DNA of 47,720 bases, from the NCBI GenBank assembly GCA_026391415.1, contig JAPLEL010000106.1, forward strand, positions 1 through 47,720, written 5' to 3'. This DNA is from Bacteroidota bacterium. Lineage in GTDB: Bacteria; Bacteroidota; Bacteroidia; Chitinophagales; Chitinophagaceae. The position numbers were made by a program, and so were the translations under genes. Of this stretch, positions 1-9,825 are shown in pieces. The notes beneath the pieces were generated by a model that saw only the letters and a program-made list of their open reading frames with translations, made no database searches and was not told the DNA's origin. The first letter of the stretch is position 1. Each line of letters starts with the position of its first letter.

Positions 1-1322
1 TAAATAGATTGGTAGTTCCAACTACTTCTTTGCCAATTATCTACCAATGAATTAAGTGTAACTGTGTCGTAAACAATTCTGGTTTGGTAATCATTTAACT
101 TAACATAGGTATTGGTTAAAGTGATTTTGTTTTTGCTATTAATAACATAGTCTAGTTTAGCATTCAAACCAGTTCTTTGGCTTTGAACAGAGTACTGACG
201 TTTTTGTAAATCTGAAAACAGAGGAATATTATCAAAACCTGGTTGAGCACCTGGTTGAGAGTTAGGTAAAAAGAAGTTTGAAGTAGTACCTCTATAAATG
301 TTTTGATAACTATACGAAGCAATAAATCCTAGTTTCTTTTCTCTACCAAAACGATTTCCATAAGTAAGGCCAAAAGTTGAATTGATAGGAGAAGTTTTAT
401 CGGTATAATTTAAATGTGCAACAGAAAAATCTTTAGGTGTTGAAACATATGTTTTTCCATTTATTTCTGATGGCGATAATTTATTGATAGAATTATGATC
501 AAACTGTTGAAAAGTTTGGCTTGCAAAAATATTACTGTAACCAGATGAATAATTGGCTTGAATCACTTTTTTTGTAGGCGCATCTTTCATAACCAAATTA
601 ACTGTTCCACCAATTGCATCGCCTTCCATAGATGGCGTTAAACTCTTACTAACTTCTAAACGCTCAAGTAGCTCAGAAGGAAATATGTCTAAAGGAATAT
701 AACGACTCTTATTATCTGGACTAGGAATTTTAATACCATTAACCAAAGTATTGATATACCTTTTTTCCATCCCTCTAATAATAGGGTAACGCGCTTCGCC
801 ACTTCCACTTTTTTCTATTGTTACACCACTTACTCTTTGTAAAGCATTAGCAACAGTAATATCTGGTAATAATTGAATGGTTTTTGCAGACAAAACATTA
901 ATAATTGGGTCTGCCATTTTTTCAAGTCGGCGGGTGGCATTGTCTGAACCACTATTGGTAGAACTCACTGTTACTGAAGACAATGCATTGCTTGTTGCTT
1001 CTAGCAAAAAGCTTACTGTTTTTGTATCGTTATCTGTATCAATTTGAACTGCTTTATCTGCAGTTTTATAGCCAGTAAAACTTACGGTTAATTCAATTTT
1101 TCCTTTTGGTGTATTTTTAAAAACAAAGGTTCCATCTAATTTCACCAATGCTACTAAATTGGTATTTTTAATTTTTACAGTTGCACCTACAAGTGGCTCT
1201 CCTGTTGAATTATCAACTACTTTTCCTTTAAGTGTAGCTGCAAAAGAATGAATGGATAAGAACAAAAATAAAGACAGCATTAAACTGTTTTTTATTTTTT
1301 TTGATACTAATTTTAGGTTCAT
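1..1322 (-). CDS. TonB-dependent receptor with N-terminal carboxypeptidase-regulatory-like domain (partial, C-terminus beyond window)
   Basis: Reverse-strand reading from ATG at 1322..1320: MNLKLVSKKIKNSLMLSLFLFLSIHSFAATLKGKVVDNSTGEPLVGATVKIKN...; plug-domain motifs ..ITVANALQRVSGVTIEKSGSGEARYPIIRGMEKRYINTLVNGIKIPSPD..; open to the left edge. Confidence 0.93.
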   Translation of the reverse strand, partial: MNLKLVSKKIKNSLMLSLFLFLSIHSFAATLKGKVVDNSTGEPLVGATVKIKNTNLVALVKLDGTFVFKNTPKGKIELTVSFTGYKTADKAVQIDTDNDTKTVSFLLEATSNALSSVTVSSTNSGSDNATRRLEKMADPIINVLSAKTIQLLPDITVANALQRVSGVTIEKSGSGEARYPIIRGMEKRYINTLVNGIKIPSPDNKSRYIPLDIFPSELLERLEVSKSLTPSMEGDAIGGTVNLVMKDAPTKKVIQANYSSGYSNIFASQTFQQFDHNSINKLSPSEINGKTYVSTPKDFSVAHLNYTDKTSPINSTFGLTYGNRFGREKKLGFIASYSYQNIYRGTTSNFFLPNSQPGAQPGFDNIPLFSDLQKRQYSVQSQRTGLNAKLDYVINSKNKITLTNTYVKLNDYQTRIVYDTVTLNSLVDNWQRSSWNYQSI

Positions 1323-1405
1323 GGATAGATTTCTAGATGAAAAACGAAAGTATAATTCGAGCAACTGTTTATTGGTTATTTTTCGTTAACTAATTATAAT
1401 TAAAT

Positions 1406-1449
1406 TGTTAGTTAATTGTTACGGAGATGTTACGGAATTGTTACGCAAC
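1406..1449. repeat. Four direct TGTTA-containing units at exact 11-bp period (candidate regulator-binding iterons)
   Basis: TGTTAGTTAAT (1406), TGTTACGGAGA (1417), TGTTACGGAAT (1428), TGTTACGCAAC (1439), read directly in the intergenic region between divergent genes. Confidence 0.7.
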
Positions 1450-1542
1450 TTAAATATTATACTAGTTTAGAATTAGTTACGATAAAAAACATGAGTTAAA
1501 TTGGTTTTAATTGAGCATATTTAAATACTTATTTATTATTAT

Positions 1543-2565
1543 ATGACTAGAATTAGTTTCGATGAAATGAAAGCGACGGTTAAAAAAGCTTTAACGCTTG
1601 CTGGAATGCCAGAAGATCGTGCAGAAATTTGTGCAAGGATTCATACAGAATCTAGTAGAGATGGCGTTTACTCTCATGGCTTAAACAGAGTTGAACGATT
1701 TGTAGCGTATATTCATAAAGGATGGATAGATGTACATGCTAACCCAACACTTGATTCAAACCTTGGTGCTTTAGAAATATACAATGGTCAAATGGCGCCA
1801 GGTATTTTAAACGCAATATTTGCCATGAATCGTGCTACTGAAATTGCCGAAAAAAATGGGGTAGGATTAGTTAGCTTAAACAATACTACGCATTGGATGC
1901 GCGGAGGTGCATATGGTTGGCAGGCTGCCGAAAAAGGATACATTGGTATTTGTTGGACCAATACAGAATCTTGTATGCCTGCTTGGGGCGGAACATCTGG
2001 AAGTATTGGAAATAACCCTTTTATTATGGCTGTTCCTAGAAAAGAAGGGCACCTTGTTTTGGATATGGCCATGTCATTATATTCTTATGGAAAACTACAA
2101 GTGACCCGATTAAAAAATCAACAATTACCTTACCCTGGTGGATTTGATATGAATGGAGAATTAACCAATGACCCTACTTCTATTGAAGAAAGCCGACGCA
2201 TTTTACCCATGGGATTTTGGAAGGGATCGGGGTTTGCTGTTTTATTAGATGTACTAGCTTCCTTGCTTTCTGGAGGATTATCTACGGCTGCCATTGATAA
2301 ATTCGATAAAGGCAGTTGCGGCAGTTGTTGCCAAGTGTTTATTGCTATCAACCCATTAAAAATTAATACCCAAGAATTGATTGATAAAGTATTGTCTGAA
2401 ACCATCACTCAAATAAAAACTTCTGTTCCTGTAAAAGAAAACAGCGAAATTTTTTATCCTGGCGAACAGTCTTTAAAAACTCGCCACGAGAATTTAGCCA
2501 TGGGCATTCCTGTTGACGATGGCGTGTGGGCTAAGGTTAAGGAATTGGCTAATTTAGATGGATAG
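1543..2565 (+). CDS. Ldh_2-family oxidoreductase, 3-dehydro-L-gulonate 2-dehydrogenase / 2,3-diketogulonate reductase-like
   Basis: 340 aa ORF; YiaK/DlgD-like motifs SRDGVYSHGLNRVERFVAYI, NNTTHWMRGGAYGWQAAEKGYIGICWTNT, GSIGNNPFIMAVPR, FWKGSGFAVLLDVLASLLSGG. Confidence 0.88.
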   Translation: MTRISFDEMKATVKKALTLAGMPEDRAEICARIHTESSRDGVYSHGLNRVERFVAYIHKGWIDVHANPTLDSNLGALEIYNGQMAPGILNAIFAMNRATEIAEKNGVGLVSLNNTTHWMRGGAYGWQAAEKGYIGICWTNTESCMPAWGGTSGSIGNNPFIMAVPRKEGHLVLDMAMSLYSYGKLQVTRLKNQQLPYPGGFDMNGELTNDPTSIEESRRILPMGFWKGSGFAVLLDVLASLLSGGLSTAAIDKFDKGSCGSCCQVFIAINPLKINTQELIDKVLSETITQIKTSVPVKENSEIFYPGEQSLKTRHENLAMGIPVDDGVWAKVKELANLDG

Positions 2566-2702
2566 AAAATAGCCATGGTTGTATTGTATTTCTAAACTAA
2601 GATGCTTGAGTAGTTTGGCTGTTTCTAGCAACAAAGTGCCTTTTAACCTGAAACTGTCTTTTATCCCCCAAATTTTACTTACATTGAATCAAACTAATTA
2701 TT

Positions 2703-4268
2703 ATGAAAAAAACCTTCGGATTTCTGTTGCTAGGTTTACTGGCCACTAGTATTGGATTGTTTGCACAAGAAAAAATAGACAATGCAACTATTGAAAAAAT
2801 TAAGGTTGAGGGCTTAAAACACTCTCAAATCATGGATATTATTTTTCATTTAACCGATGAAAGTGGTAATCGACTAACCAATTCTCCTGGATATTTTAGG
2901 GCTGCTAACTATGCAAAAGACAAATTAAATAGTTGGGGAATTACCAATGCAACCATTGACCCTTGGGGTGAATTTGGTAAGGGTTGGGAATTGCAAAAAA
3001 GTTATTTGGCCATTACAGCTCCTTATTATAAATCTTTAGAAGCATACCCAAAAGCATGGTGCGGCGGAACAAAGGGTTTAAAAAATGCAGAGATTATTGC
3101 TGTTAGTTTAACTGATTCCTTGTCTTTAGATGCTTATAGAGGAAAACTAAAAGGTAAAATTATTGTAATGGATAAGTTAGACACTTATAACCATAGTTTT
3201 AAAGCAGATGCTACTCGTTACAATATCGATGAGCTTTCTAAAATGGCTAGTGCAGCACCTGCAGCACCAAGAACTGGTGGTGGTCAAATGCAATTTCGCG
3301 GAGGTGGTGGTGGAATGAATGTACTAGCACAATTTAAAACATTGGCAATTAAAGAAGGTGCAGTAGCAATTTTAAGCACTAGTACCCGTAATCATGATGG
3401 CACATTGTTTACTCAAGGTGGTGGCGCTTACAAAGGCACTGACCCAGAAAATTTCTTAGATATTGTTATTGGTATTGAAGATTATAATACCATTCTTAGA
3501 CTTACAAAAGCAGGTACCACAGTTAAATTAGACGCAGACGTAAAAGTGAAGTTTCAAACAAAGGATTTACAAGGATATAATATGATTGGAGAAATTCCAG
3601 GAACAGATCCTATCTTAAAAAATGAAATTGTAATGATTGGTGCGCACCTAGATTCTTGGCATACAGGAACTGGCGCTACAGACAATGCAGCAGGTAGTGC
3701 AGTAATGCTTGAAGCTTTACGCATTTTAAAAACACTCAATATTCAAAACAAAAGAACCATTAGAATTGGTTTATGGAGTGGCGAAGAACAAGGCCTATTA
3801 GGATCTAGGGGATATGTGAAAAAAACATTTGCAGATCCTGCCACTATGCAGCTACTCCCCGATTTTGAAAAATTTTCTACTTATTTTAATATAGACAATG
3901 GTACTGGAAAAATTAGGGGCATCTATTTACAAGGAAACGAAGCTTGTAAAGACATCTTCTCGCAATGGTTTGCGCCACTAAAAGATATTACTGAAGGAAC
4001 CATCACTATTAGTAATACAGGCGGAACTGACCACCAATCCTTTGATGGCGTTGGATTGCCAGGATTTCAGTTTATTCAAGATCCTATTGAATACGATACT
4101 CGTACCCATCATAGTAATATGGATGTTTACGATCATTTAATTGAAGCAGACTTACAACAAATGGCTACCGTTGTAGCAAGTTTTGTTTTTGATGCTTCAC
4201 AAAGAGATAAAAAATTACCTCGTAAAGAATTGCCAAAACCAAGACCTACAGGACAAAGAGGTTTTTAA
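2703..4268 (+). CDS. M28 family metallopeptidase with PA-like insertion, secreted
   Basis: Signal peptide MKKTFGFLLLGLLATSIGLFAQ; zinc-site motifs GAHLDSWHTGTGATDNAAG and SGEEQGLLGS. Confidence 0.92.
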   Translation: MKKTFGFLLLGLLATSIGLFAQEKIDNATIEKIKVEGLKHSQIMDIIFHLTDESGNRLTNSPGYFRAANYAKDKLNSWGITNATIDPWGEFGKGWELQKSYLAITAPYYKSLEAYPKAWCGGTKGLKNAEIIAVSLTDSLSLDAYRGKLKGKIIVMDKLDTYNHSFKADATRYNIDELSKMASAAPAAPRTGGGQMQFRGGGGGMNVLAQFKTLAIKEGAVAILSTSTRNHDGTLFTQGGGAYKGTDPENFLDIVIGIEDYNTILRLTKAGTTVKLDADVKVKFQTKDLQGYNMIGEIPGTDPILKNEIVMIGAHLDSWHTGTGATDNAAGSAVMLEALRILKTLNIQNKRTIRIGLWSGEEQGLLGSRGYVKKTFADPATMQLLPDFEKFSTYFNIDNGTGKIRGIYLQGNEACKDIFSQWFAPLKDITEGTITISNTGGTDHQSFDGVGLPGFQFIQDPIEYDTRTHHSNMDVYDHLIEADLQQMATVVASFVFDASQRDKKLPRKELPKPRPTGQRGF

Positions 4269-4292
4269 AAAATAGTCTTAAAAAATATCATT

Positions 4293-4333
4293 TGCTATTA
4301 GGTTTTACTTTTGATAAGTAAAACCTAATAGCA
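4293..4333. terminator. Rho-independent terminator after M28 peptidase
   Basis: Perfect 18-bp inverted repeat TGCTATTAGGTTTTACTT / AAGTAAAACCTAATAGCA, 5-nt loop TTGAT, followed by a T-rich tract (tttttattttt). Confidence 0.9.
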
Positions 4334-4386
4334 TTTTTATTTTTAAAAAAGTCTGTGTAAAAAATGAATATTACTTCGATTAAACA

Positions 4387-4394
4387 TAAGTTTG
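4387..4394 (+). promoter_or_regulatory. Candidate Bacteroidota -7 element (TAnnTTTG)
   Basis: TAAGTTTG 22 bp upstream of the ATG at 4416; no convincing -33 TTG seen. Confidence 0.45.
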
Positions 4395-4415
4395 CAAATT
4401 AATTTTTATTTGTAT

Positions 4416-5204
4416 ATGTATACTGATACCCCTAAATTAGATTTTTTAAACCTAAGTTTATTAATTACACACTATAATCGACCTCTCTCTTTAAATCGTT
4501 TGCTAGAAGAGATTAGTAAACTAAAAATTACATTTTCAGAAATAATTGTGTCGGATGATGGAAGTAAAATAGAAATACAACAACAGCTACAACTGTTACA
4601 GCAGAAATATAATTTCCGTTTAATTACTACACCAGTCAATAAAGGATTAGCAAATAATGTTAACAAAGGACAAGACGCTGTAAAAACACCATACACCCTT
4701 TATATTCAAGAAGACTTTGTTCCAACTATTTTTTTTCCTGCAAAACTCGCCGAATCGTTAGCCATTTTAGATGAGCGGCCTGAAATTGATATGGCAAGGT
4801 ACTCGGCTTATTGGAAATACCCCTATTTAGCCTCAATTCGAAATGGATTCTCAGAAATGAAATTCAATATTTTAAAAGGAGGGTATAAAAAGTTTTATAT
4901 GTATAGCGATCACCCTCATTTGCGCCGAAGTAATTTTATTGAAAAATTTGGACGATATCCCGAAGGCGGTATAAAAAGCGATAAAGCTGAATACTTAATG
5001 ATGATGTCTTTTTTACGCAATAAGGGAAAAGCCATTTACTTCGTCGAATACAAAGCATTATTTTTACATTATAACGATTCAAAAGAAACAAGTACCATTA
5101 TTAGAAATTATCTTTCTTCAACAAATAATATAGTTATAGCAAATATTAGACACCTCTATCGCCACCTAAAATTTAATTTTGACTATTGGTATCTAAAAAA
5201 TTAA
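4416..5204 (+). CDS. Family 2 glycosyltransferase
   Basis: LLITHYNRPLSLNRLLEEI...EIIVSDDGSK...NKGLANNVNKGQ...YTLYIQEDFVP. ORF-track start 4392 is a TTG overlapping a candidate promoter element; ATG at 4416 preferred. Confidence 0.85.
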   Translation: MYTDTPKLDFLNLSLLITHYNRPLSLNRLLEEISKLKITFSEIIVSDDGSKIEIQQQLQLLQQKYNFRLITTPVNKGLANNVNKGQDAVKTPYTLYIQEDFVPTIFFPAKLAESLAILDERPEIDMARYSAYWKYPYLASIRNGFSEMKFNILKGGYKKFYMYSDHPHLRRSNFIEKFGRYPEGGIKSDKAEYLMMMSFLRNKGKAIYFVEYKALFLHYNDSKETSTIIRNYLSSTNNIVIANIRHLYRHLKFNFDYWYLKN

Positions 5205-5904
5205 TTTGGTTTAAACTAACAAAATGGTAGCCCAAACTTTTTAGTGTAGGCACAATAATTTTAATGGCATCAAGCGTTCTATTATTATGCCTTCTTATTA
5301 TTGCCTTGATTAAATTTCTATCACTACTGGAATCGTGCATTAATATAATTCCGCTTTTTTTTTCTGTAATAATTTTTAAGTAGGCATCTGCGCATTTTTT
5401 AGCGGCATCCTTATCAAAATTACTCCAGTACATCCAGTCGCCAGCGTCAATAGTCCAACCGATTGGGCCAATATAATTATTAGCAGATTTTAAATCATTG
5501 TTTAGGTTCGAGCTTATTGCTGCATTCCAATAACCATATGGTGGACGAAAATATATGGGCTGATTATTGGTGTATGGTAGCAATAGATTTTCGGTTTTAG
5601 ACATTTCAGCTACCAAATCTTTACCATCGATAAATGCCTTAACCATATTAGGATGACTATAAGTATGGGCTCCAATAATATGCCCCAAGTCTTGAACTGC
5701 TTGTACTATTTTAGGATATTTTTTTATAAAATGTCCTACCATAAAAAAACTAGCAACAATACCTTCGCCTTGAAGATACTTTGCTAGCGCTAAAGTGTTT
5801 GGTCCTTTATTTTTAAAATATGATTTGCCAGGTCCATCATCAAAACTAAAAGAAATAGTTTTTTCAGGAAGCGTTGGCCCAGTTAAAAGTATATCTGAAA
5901 ACAT
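5173..5904 (-). CDS. Polysaccharide deacetylase (NodB/CE4) family protein
   Basis: SFSFDDGPGK, GHIIGAHTYSHPNM, YFRPPYGYWN, IILMHDSS motifs. Confidence 0.9.
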   Translation of the reverse strand: MFSDILLTGPTLPEKTISFSFDDGPGKSYFKNKGPNTLALAKYLQGEGIVASFFMVGHFIKKYPKIVQAVQDLGHIIGAHTYSHPNMVKAFIDGKDLVAEMSKTENLLLPYTNNQPIYFRPPYGYWNAAISSNLNNDLKSANNYIGPIGWTIDAGDWMYWSNFDKDAAKKCADAYLKIITEKKSGIILMHDSSSDRNLIKAIIRRHNNRTLDAIKIIVPTLKSLGYHFVSLNQINFLDTNSQN

Positions 5905-5978
5905 AATTATTTAGGGGTAATAAAACTGCATCATTGCAGTAATGTTTATCAGTAGTAAAATTACTATTTTTTAGGACA

Positions 5979-6009
5979 CCTCCTTTAGTTTAATTTATAC
6001 TAAAGAAGG
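5979..6009. other. Intergenic hairpin of unknown role
   Basis: CCTCCTTTAGT (5979..5989) and ACTAAAGAAGG (5999..6009): 11-bp stem, one G-T wobble on the minus-strand RNA, 9-nt loop, no T tract on either side. Confidence 0.5.
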
Positions 6010-6050
6010 TATTGGACCATGCTAATATGGTTGTAATAACAAGGAAAATA

Positions 6051-9000
6051 TTACTCCACTTTTTTTACTACCACTAAAGTAATATCATCAGGCGTTTGCT
6101 TTCCTGATAACCAGGTTTGACCCAATTCAACTAATGCATTCTTAATACCATCGGCACTTAAATGTTGGTTGGCTAAAATACAATCCTCTACTGCTTGATA
6201 GCCAATTTGCTCTCCTTGTAAATTTGGTGCTTCTGGTAATCCATCAGATACCAAAACAAAAACATCCCCTACTTCAAAAGTTCTTTCTACTTGATCGAAA
6301 GTAGCCCCGTATAAGCCGCCTAATGGCAATCCTGATAATTGAATTTCTTCTATTTTATTAGTGGCTGCTTTGTACAAATAACAAGGTGGCATGGCAGCAG
6401 AACTAAAGCGAATTATTTTATCATCTATATAGGCAATATTTAAACTCATTCTTAATAAACCTAGGTCTACTTTTTTTACAATTTGATTTAACTCTTTTAA
6501 AATCAAATTAGGATCCATTGTTGGAATGCCAATTAATCCGGCTTTGGTAATAGAAACCAACATGCCTGCCGGTGTTCCATGGCCGGTTGCATCGCCACAT
6601 ACTACATAAATATTTTTATCTGCTTGAATAAAGAAATCATAATAATCGCCACCCACTTCAGAAGAAGTTTGTAAATGAGATGCAAATTCATACTGCGGTA
6701 AATTCGGTAGCCCTTTTGGTAACATTCTATTTTGCAAATCTTTGGCCGCTTCTAATTCTGCCGACTTTCTTTCTTGCTCGGCTTTCAATAAAGATTTTTT
6801 GGCCTGGTATCTGCCAAATAACACAAATCCAATTACCAATAAAATCAAATACACCAAGAAAGCAACAATAGATCGAAACCAAGGTGGAGAAATTCTAAAC
6901 TTCACACTAGCTTCTTTACTTAATTGACCATTGGAGCTTTTTGCAATAACGTGCAGTGTATATTCACCTTCCGATAAATTATTGTACTCTTTTTTTATAT
7001 CCGAAATAAATTCAGAGGCTTTGCTGTCTTGGCCTTCTAACCAATAACTAAAAGTTGTGTTTTGTTCATTGCCAAAAAATGGATACGCTACCTCAAATAG
7101 TAAACTGTTTTGACTATAAGGAATTTTAATAGGCTCTAGTGGCAACCGTTCTCCGCGCGAAGAAATAGATCGAATTAAAGCAGCATATTGCGTTGTGGAA
7201 TCGTTAATGGCTAGTTCAGGAAGATAGCGATACAATTTACTGTCTTGGTCTCCGATCCAAATAACTTCATTTTTTCCAACGCCTTCGGAGAAAATAGAGA
7301 AAGAAAGTTCAGCAATATTTAATTTATCTAGCGGATATTTTTTAAATGTAAAACCAGTTTTAAAATTAAAGGTTGTTTTAAATAAACCTAACTGACAAAT
7401 AAACCATAGATTTTTTGATTCGGGATTGTAGTGAAAATTGTATTGATTGGTTGCACCAATCATAGAGTCTAAATTAAACCCAGTGTATTTTACCAGATTT
7501 TTTTTGGTGTCGATGGCATATAAATGATTCGATGAATCTATGGCAACTACCAGTGTGTCATTTAAAGAAACTAAGCCTAAATAATCTCTGATACTAAAAA
7601 TAGTATCTGGTTTTAACTTTCTAAAGTTTCCTTGGCCATTTAAAAGATAGTCAAATACAAGTATGCCATGGGAAGAAGAAATAAGTAATTCCCCAGGAAT
7701 TCTTTCTTTTATTCTATTTGCGGCAAATTCAGGTTTGTTTTTTATTTCAATTTCTTTCCAACCGCTGTTTGTGTATTGATTTAAAGTTAGTCCATACCCG
7801 CCAGCCGTAAATAGAAATGATTTATTCAGCTTAGATTGCAAAGAAATAAAACTTCTTTTACCAATAGCACTAAGCGTTCCGTTTTTAAATGATTCTGTAG
7901 AACTATTCCCTGGTAAAATGATTTGATCGTTGAATAAACCAATATTACCACCCCAACTTTCATTGTCAAATGCTTTAAAACTAACAGAACTTTCATTGGA
8001 TTTTTTTGGTAGGAATTCATAAAAAGTTCCACCAGATTTTACATATAATTTATTACCAATTCGGCGAATGTCATTTACCCATCCAGATAAACCATTGCTT
8101 TTAGAATAATAGGTAATGGTTGAATCAAAACTAAGTCGAGATATTCCATTACTAGTAGTCCAAATATCGCCGGCCCTATCTTGTAAATAAGACATTGAGT
8201 AACTACTTTTATTGCCAGCGCTAGAGTCGAATTTATTTATTATGTGTAAGTTCTGGTCTAGAAACAAAACCCCATTTTTAGTTAGCAAAGGGATTAATCC
8301 ATTTTTTAATACGTATTTATTGCTACCAATTCCGCCTTTTTTTAAAATAGCATCAAGACTAGGATTGTTTACTTTTTCGAATTTCCCATTGGTATGATAT
8401 AAATATGCCCCAACCTTATTGCCTACTAATAAATGATCTCCATTGTCTAATTGATACATAGCATCTAGCATCCGACTAGTATAAAATATTTTTTCTGACC
8501 CTGCAATATGTTTAAATGCACTGTCTTGAAATTTAAATAATCCTTCATTTTCTACCTCTAAGTATACCCCGTCTTCATTTTCATTAATTCTTCCAACTAA
8601 GTTTTTGAATGTAACTACTTTTAATAACTGTTTGTTTTTGTATAAATAAACAGAATGGAATGACCTAAAGAAGGCAGTATCATTATGTAAAACAGCACTG
8701 CTTACATTTGAGATTAGTTGATTTTTTTTACTGAGCGCTATTGATAAAGATGTGTATACAAGGTCTCCAAATTTGTTTTTTTCTAGATACCCAAAAGAAT
8801 ATTGTGCACTGACATACATTAGTTTTTTACTGTCCTGTAAAATTGACCAAATTTTTAAATTTAACTTATTGCCTTTTTCATCAATAGCACGCGTAACGCG
8901 TTGTCCATCATATTGTAAAATACCATCCCCTAAATTTGCAACGTAAACGACTCCGTCATCATCTTGAAACAAATCAGTGTTTCCAAGGGTTGCTTTTAAG

Positions 9001-9137
9001 ATACTTCTATCGTAATAAGACGAAAAATAATTGCCCATTTCTGCAGAAGTTCCTTTGGTTCTGAGCGGCAAGAGTTGGGCGAAAGAACTTATGGCTATCA
9101 GCAAACTGATAACAAGTTGTAATAACTGTTTATTCAT
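6051..9137 (-). CDS. Two-component-regulator-type beta-propeller sensor with Y_Y_Y domain, TM helix and PP2C/SpoIIE serine phosphatase domain
   Basis: Signal peptide; propeller repeats (LFQDDDGVVYVANLGDGILQYDG..., DRAGDIWTTSNGISRL); TM SIVAFLVYLILLVIGFVLFG; SpoIIE motifs SSEVGGDYYDFF, VVCGDATGHGTPAGMLVS, VLVSDGLPEA. Confidence 0.92.
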   Translation of the reverse strand: MNKQLLQLVISLLIAISSFAQLLPLRTKGTSAEMGNYFSSYYDRSILKATLGNTDLFQDDDGVVYVANLGDGILQYDGQRVTRAIDEKGNKLNLKIWSILQDSKKLMYVSAQYSFGYLEKNKFGDLVYTSLSIALSKKNQLISNVSSAVLHNDTAFFRSFHSVYLYKNKQLLKVVTFKNLVGRINENEDGVYLEVENEGLFKFQDSAFKHIAGSEKIFYTSRMLDAMYQLDNGDHLLVGNKVGAYLYHTNGKFEKVNNPSLDAILKKGGIGSNKYVLKNGLIPLLTKNGVLFLDQNLHIINKFDSSAGNKSSYSMSYLQDRAGDIWTTSNGISRLSFDSTITYYSKSNGLSGWVNDIRRIGNKLYVKSGGTFYEFLPKKSNESSVSFKAFDNESWGGNIGLFNDQIILPGNSSTESFKNGTLSAIGKRSFISLQSKLNKSFLFTAGGYGLTLNQYTNSGWKEIEIKNKPEFAANRIKERIPGELLISSSHGILVFDYLLNGQGNFRKLKPDTIFSIRDYLGLVSLNDTLVVAIDSSNHLYAIDTKKNLVKYTGFNLDSMIGATNQYNFHYNPESKNLWFICQLGLFKTTFNFKTGFTFKKYPLDKLNIAELSFSIFSEGVGKNEVIWIGDQDSKLYRYLPELAINDSTTQYAALIRSISSRGERLPLEPIKIPYSQNSLLFEVAYPFFGNEQNTTFSYWLEGQDSKASEFISDIKKEYNNLSEGEYTLHVIAKSSNGQLSKEASVKFRISPPWFRSIVAFLVYLILLVIGFVLFGRYQAKKSLLKAEQERKSAELEAAKDLQNRMLPKGLPNLPQYEFASHLQTSSEVGGDYYDFFIQADKNIYVVCGDATGHGTPAGMLVSITKAGLIGIPTMDPNLILKELNQIVKKVDLGLLRMSLNIAYIDDKIIRFSSAAMPPCYLYKAATNKIEEIQLSGLPLGGLYGATFDQVERTFEVGDVFVLVSDGLPEAPNLQGEQIGYQAVEDCILANQHLSADGIKNALVELGQTWLSGKQTPDDITLVVVKKVE

Positions 9138-9216
9138 TTAAAAATAGATAAGGTGGGTATATAATTTAACTTACTTTAATAAAGTAATGTACCTTAAATT
9201 AATGAAACTTGCAGAA

Positions 9217-9825
9217 TTATAAACGCTCCCAATTTTGGGTGGTAGAATTGTACTGTTTAATAGGCTTAGCAGGGTTGCCAGCAACTATCGTAAAAGGTGC
9301 AACATCTTTGGTTACAACACTTCCAGCAGCTACTATGGCATGTTTGCCAATGGTTGTGCCTAATACTACAACTGAATTAGCGCCAATCCAACAATCATCT
9401 TGAAGGGTAATTAATTTCATTTCGCAGGGCTGATTAGCAATGGGAGTTGAAACGTCTTCATACCCGTGGTTTAATCCAGACAAACAAACATTTTGTGCAA
9501 TGATAACATTGTTGCCAATATTTACAGGACCAATAATGGTATTACTTAAACCAATGGTGCAATTATTACCAATAATTACATCCCCTACTTGGTTATTGAT
9601 GCAAGAAAAATCTTCAATAATAGTATTACTGCCTATAGAAAATTTCTTCCAAGGCAATACATCTAGCCTAGCCCTAGATCTAATGACGGCGTTTTTTCCG
9701 GTTTGGCGAAAAAATGGGTTAAGCAAATTGCGTACCCACCACCTTGGTCGATAGTTAGATAAGAATAATCCTAATACCCAAGCACTATAACGCGGATTTG
9801 ATTTTATCTTTTCAACAATACTCAT
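9217..9825 (-). CDS. Hexapeptide-repeat (left-handed beta-helix) acyltransferase, WbbJ/maltose O-acetyltransferase-like
   Basis: Repeated [LIV]-G-x4 hexapeptides: VIIGNNCTIGLSNTIIGPVNIGNNVIIAQNV...CWIGANSVVVLGTTIGKHAIVAAGSVVTKDVAPFTIVAGNPAKPI. Confidence 0.93.
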   Translation of the reverse strand: MSIVEKIKSNPRYSAWVLGLFLSNYRPRWWVRNLLNPFFRQTGKNAVIRSRARLDVLPWKKFSIGSNTIIEDFSCINNQVGDVIIGNNCTIGLSNTIIGPVNIGNNVIIAQNVCLSGLNHGYEDVSTPIANQPCEMKLITLQDDCWIGANSVVVLGTTIGKHAIVAAGSVVTKDVAPFTIVAGNPAKPIKQYNSTTQNWERL

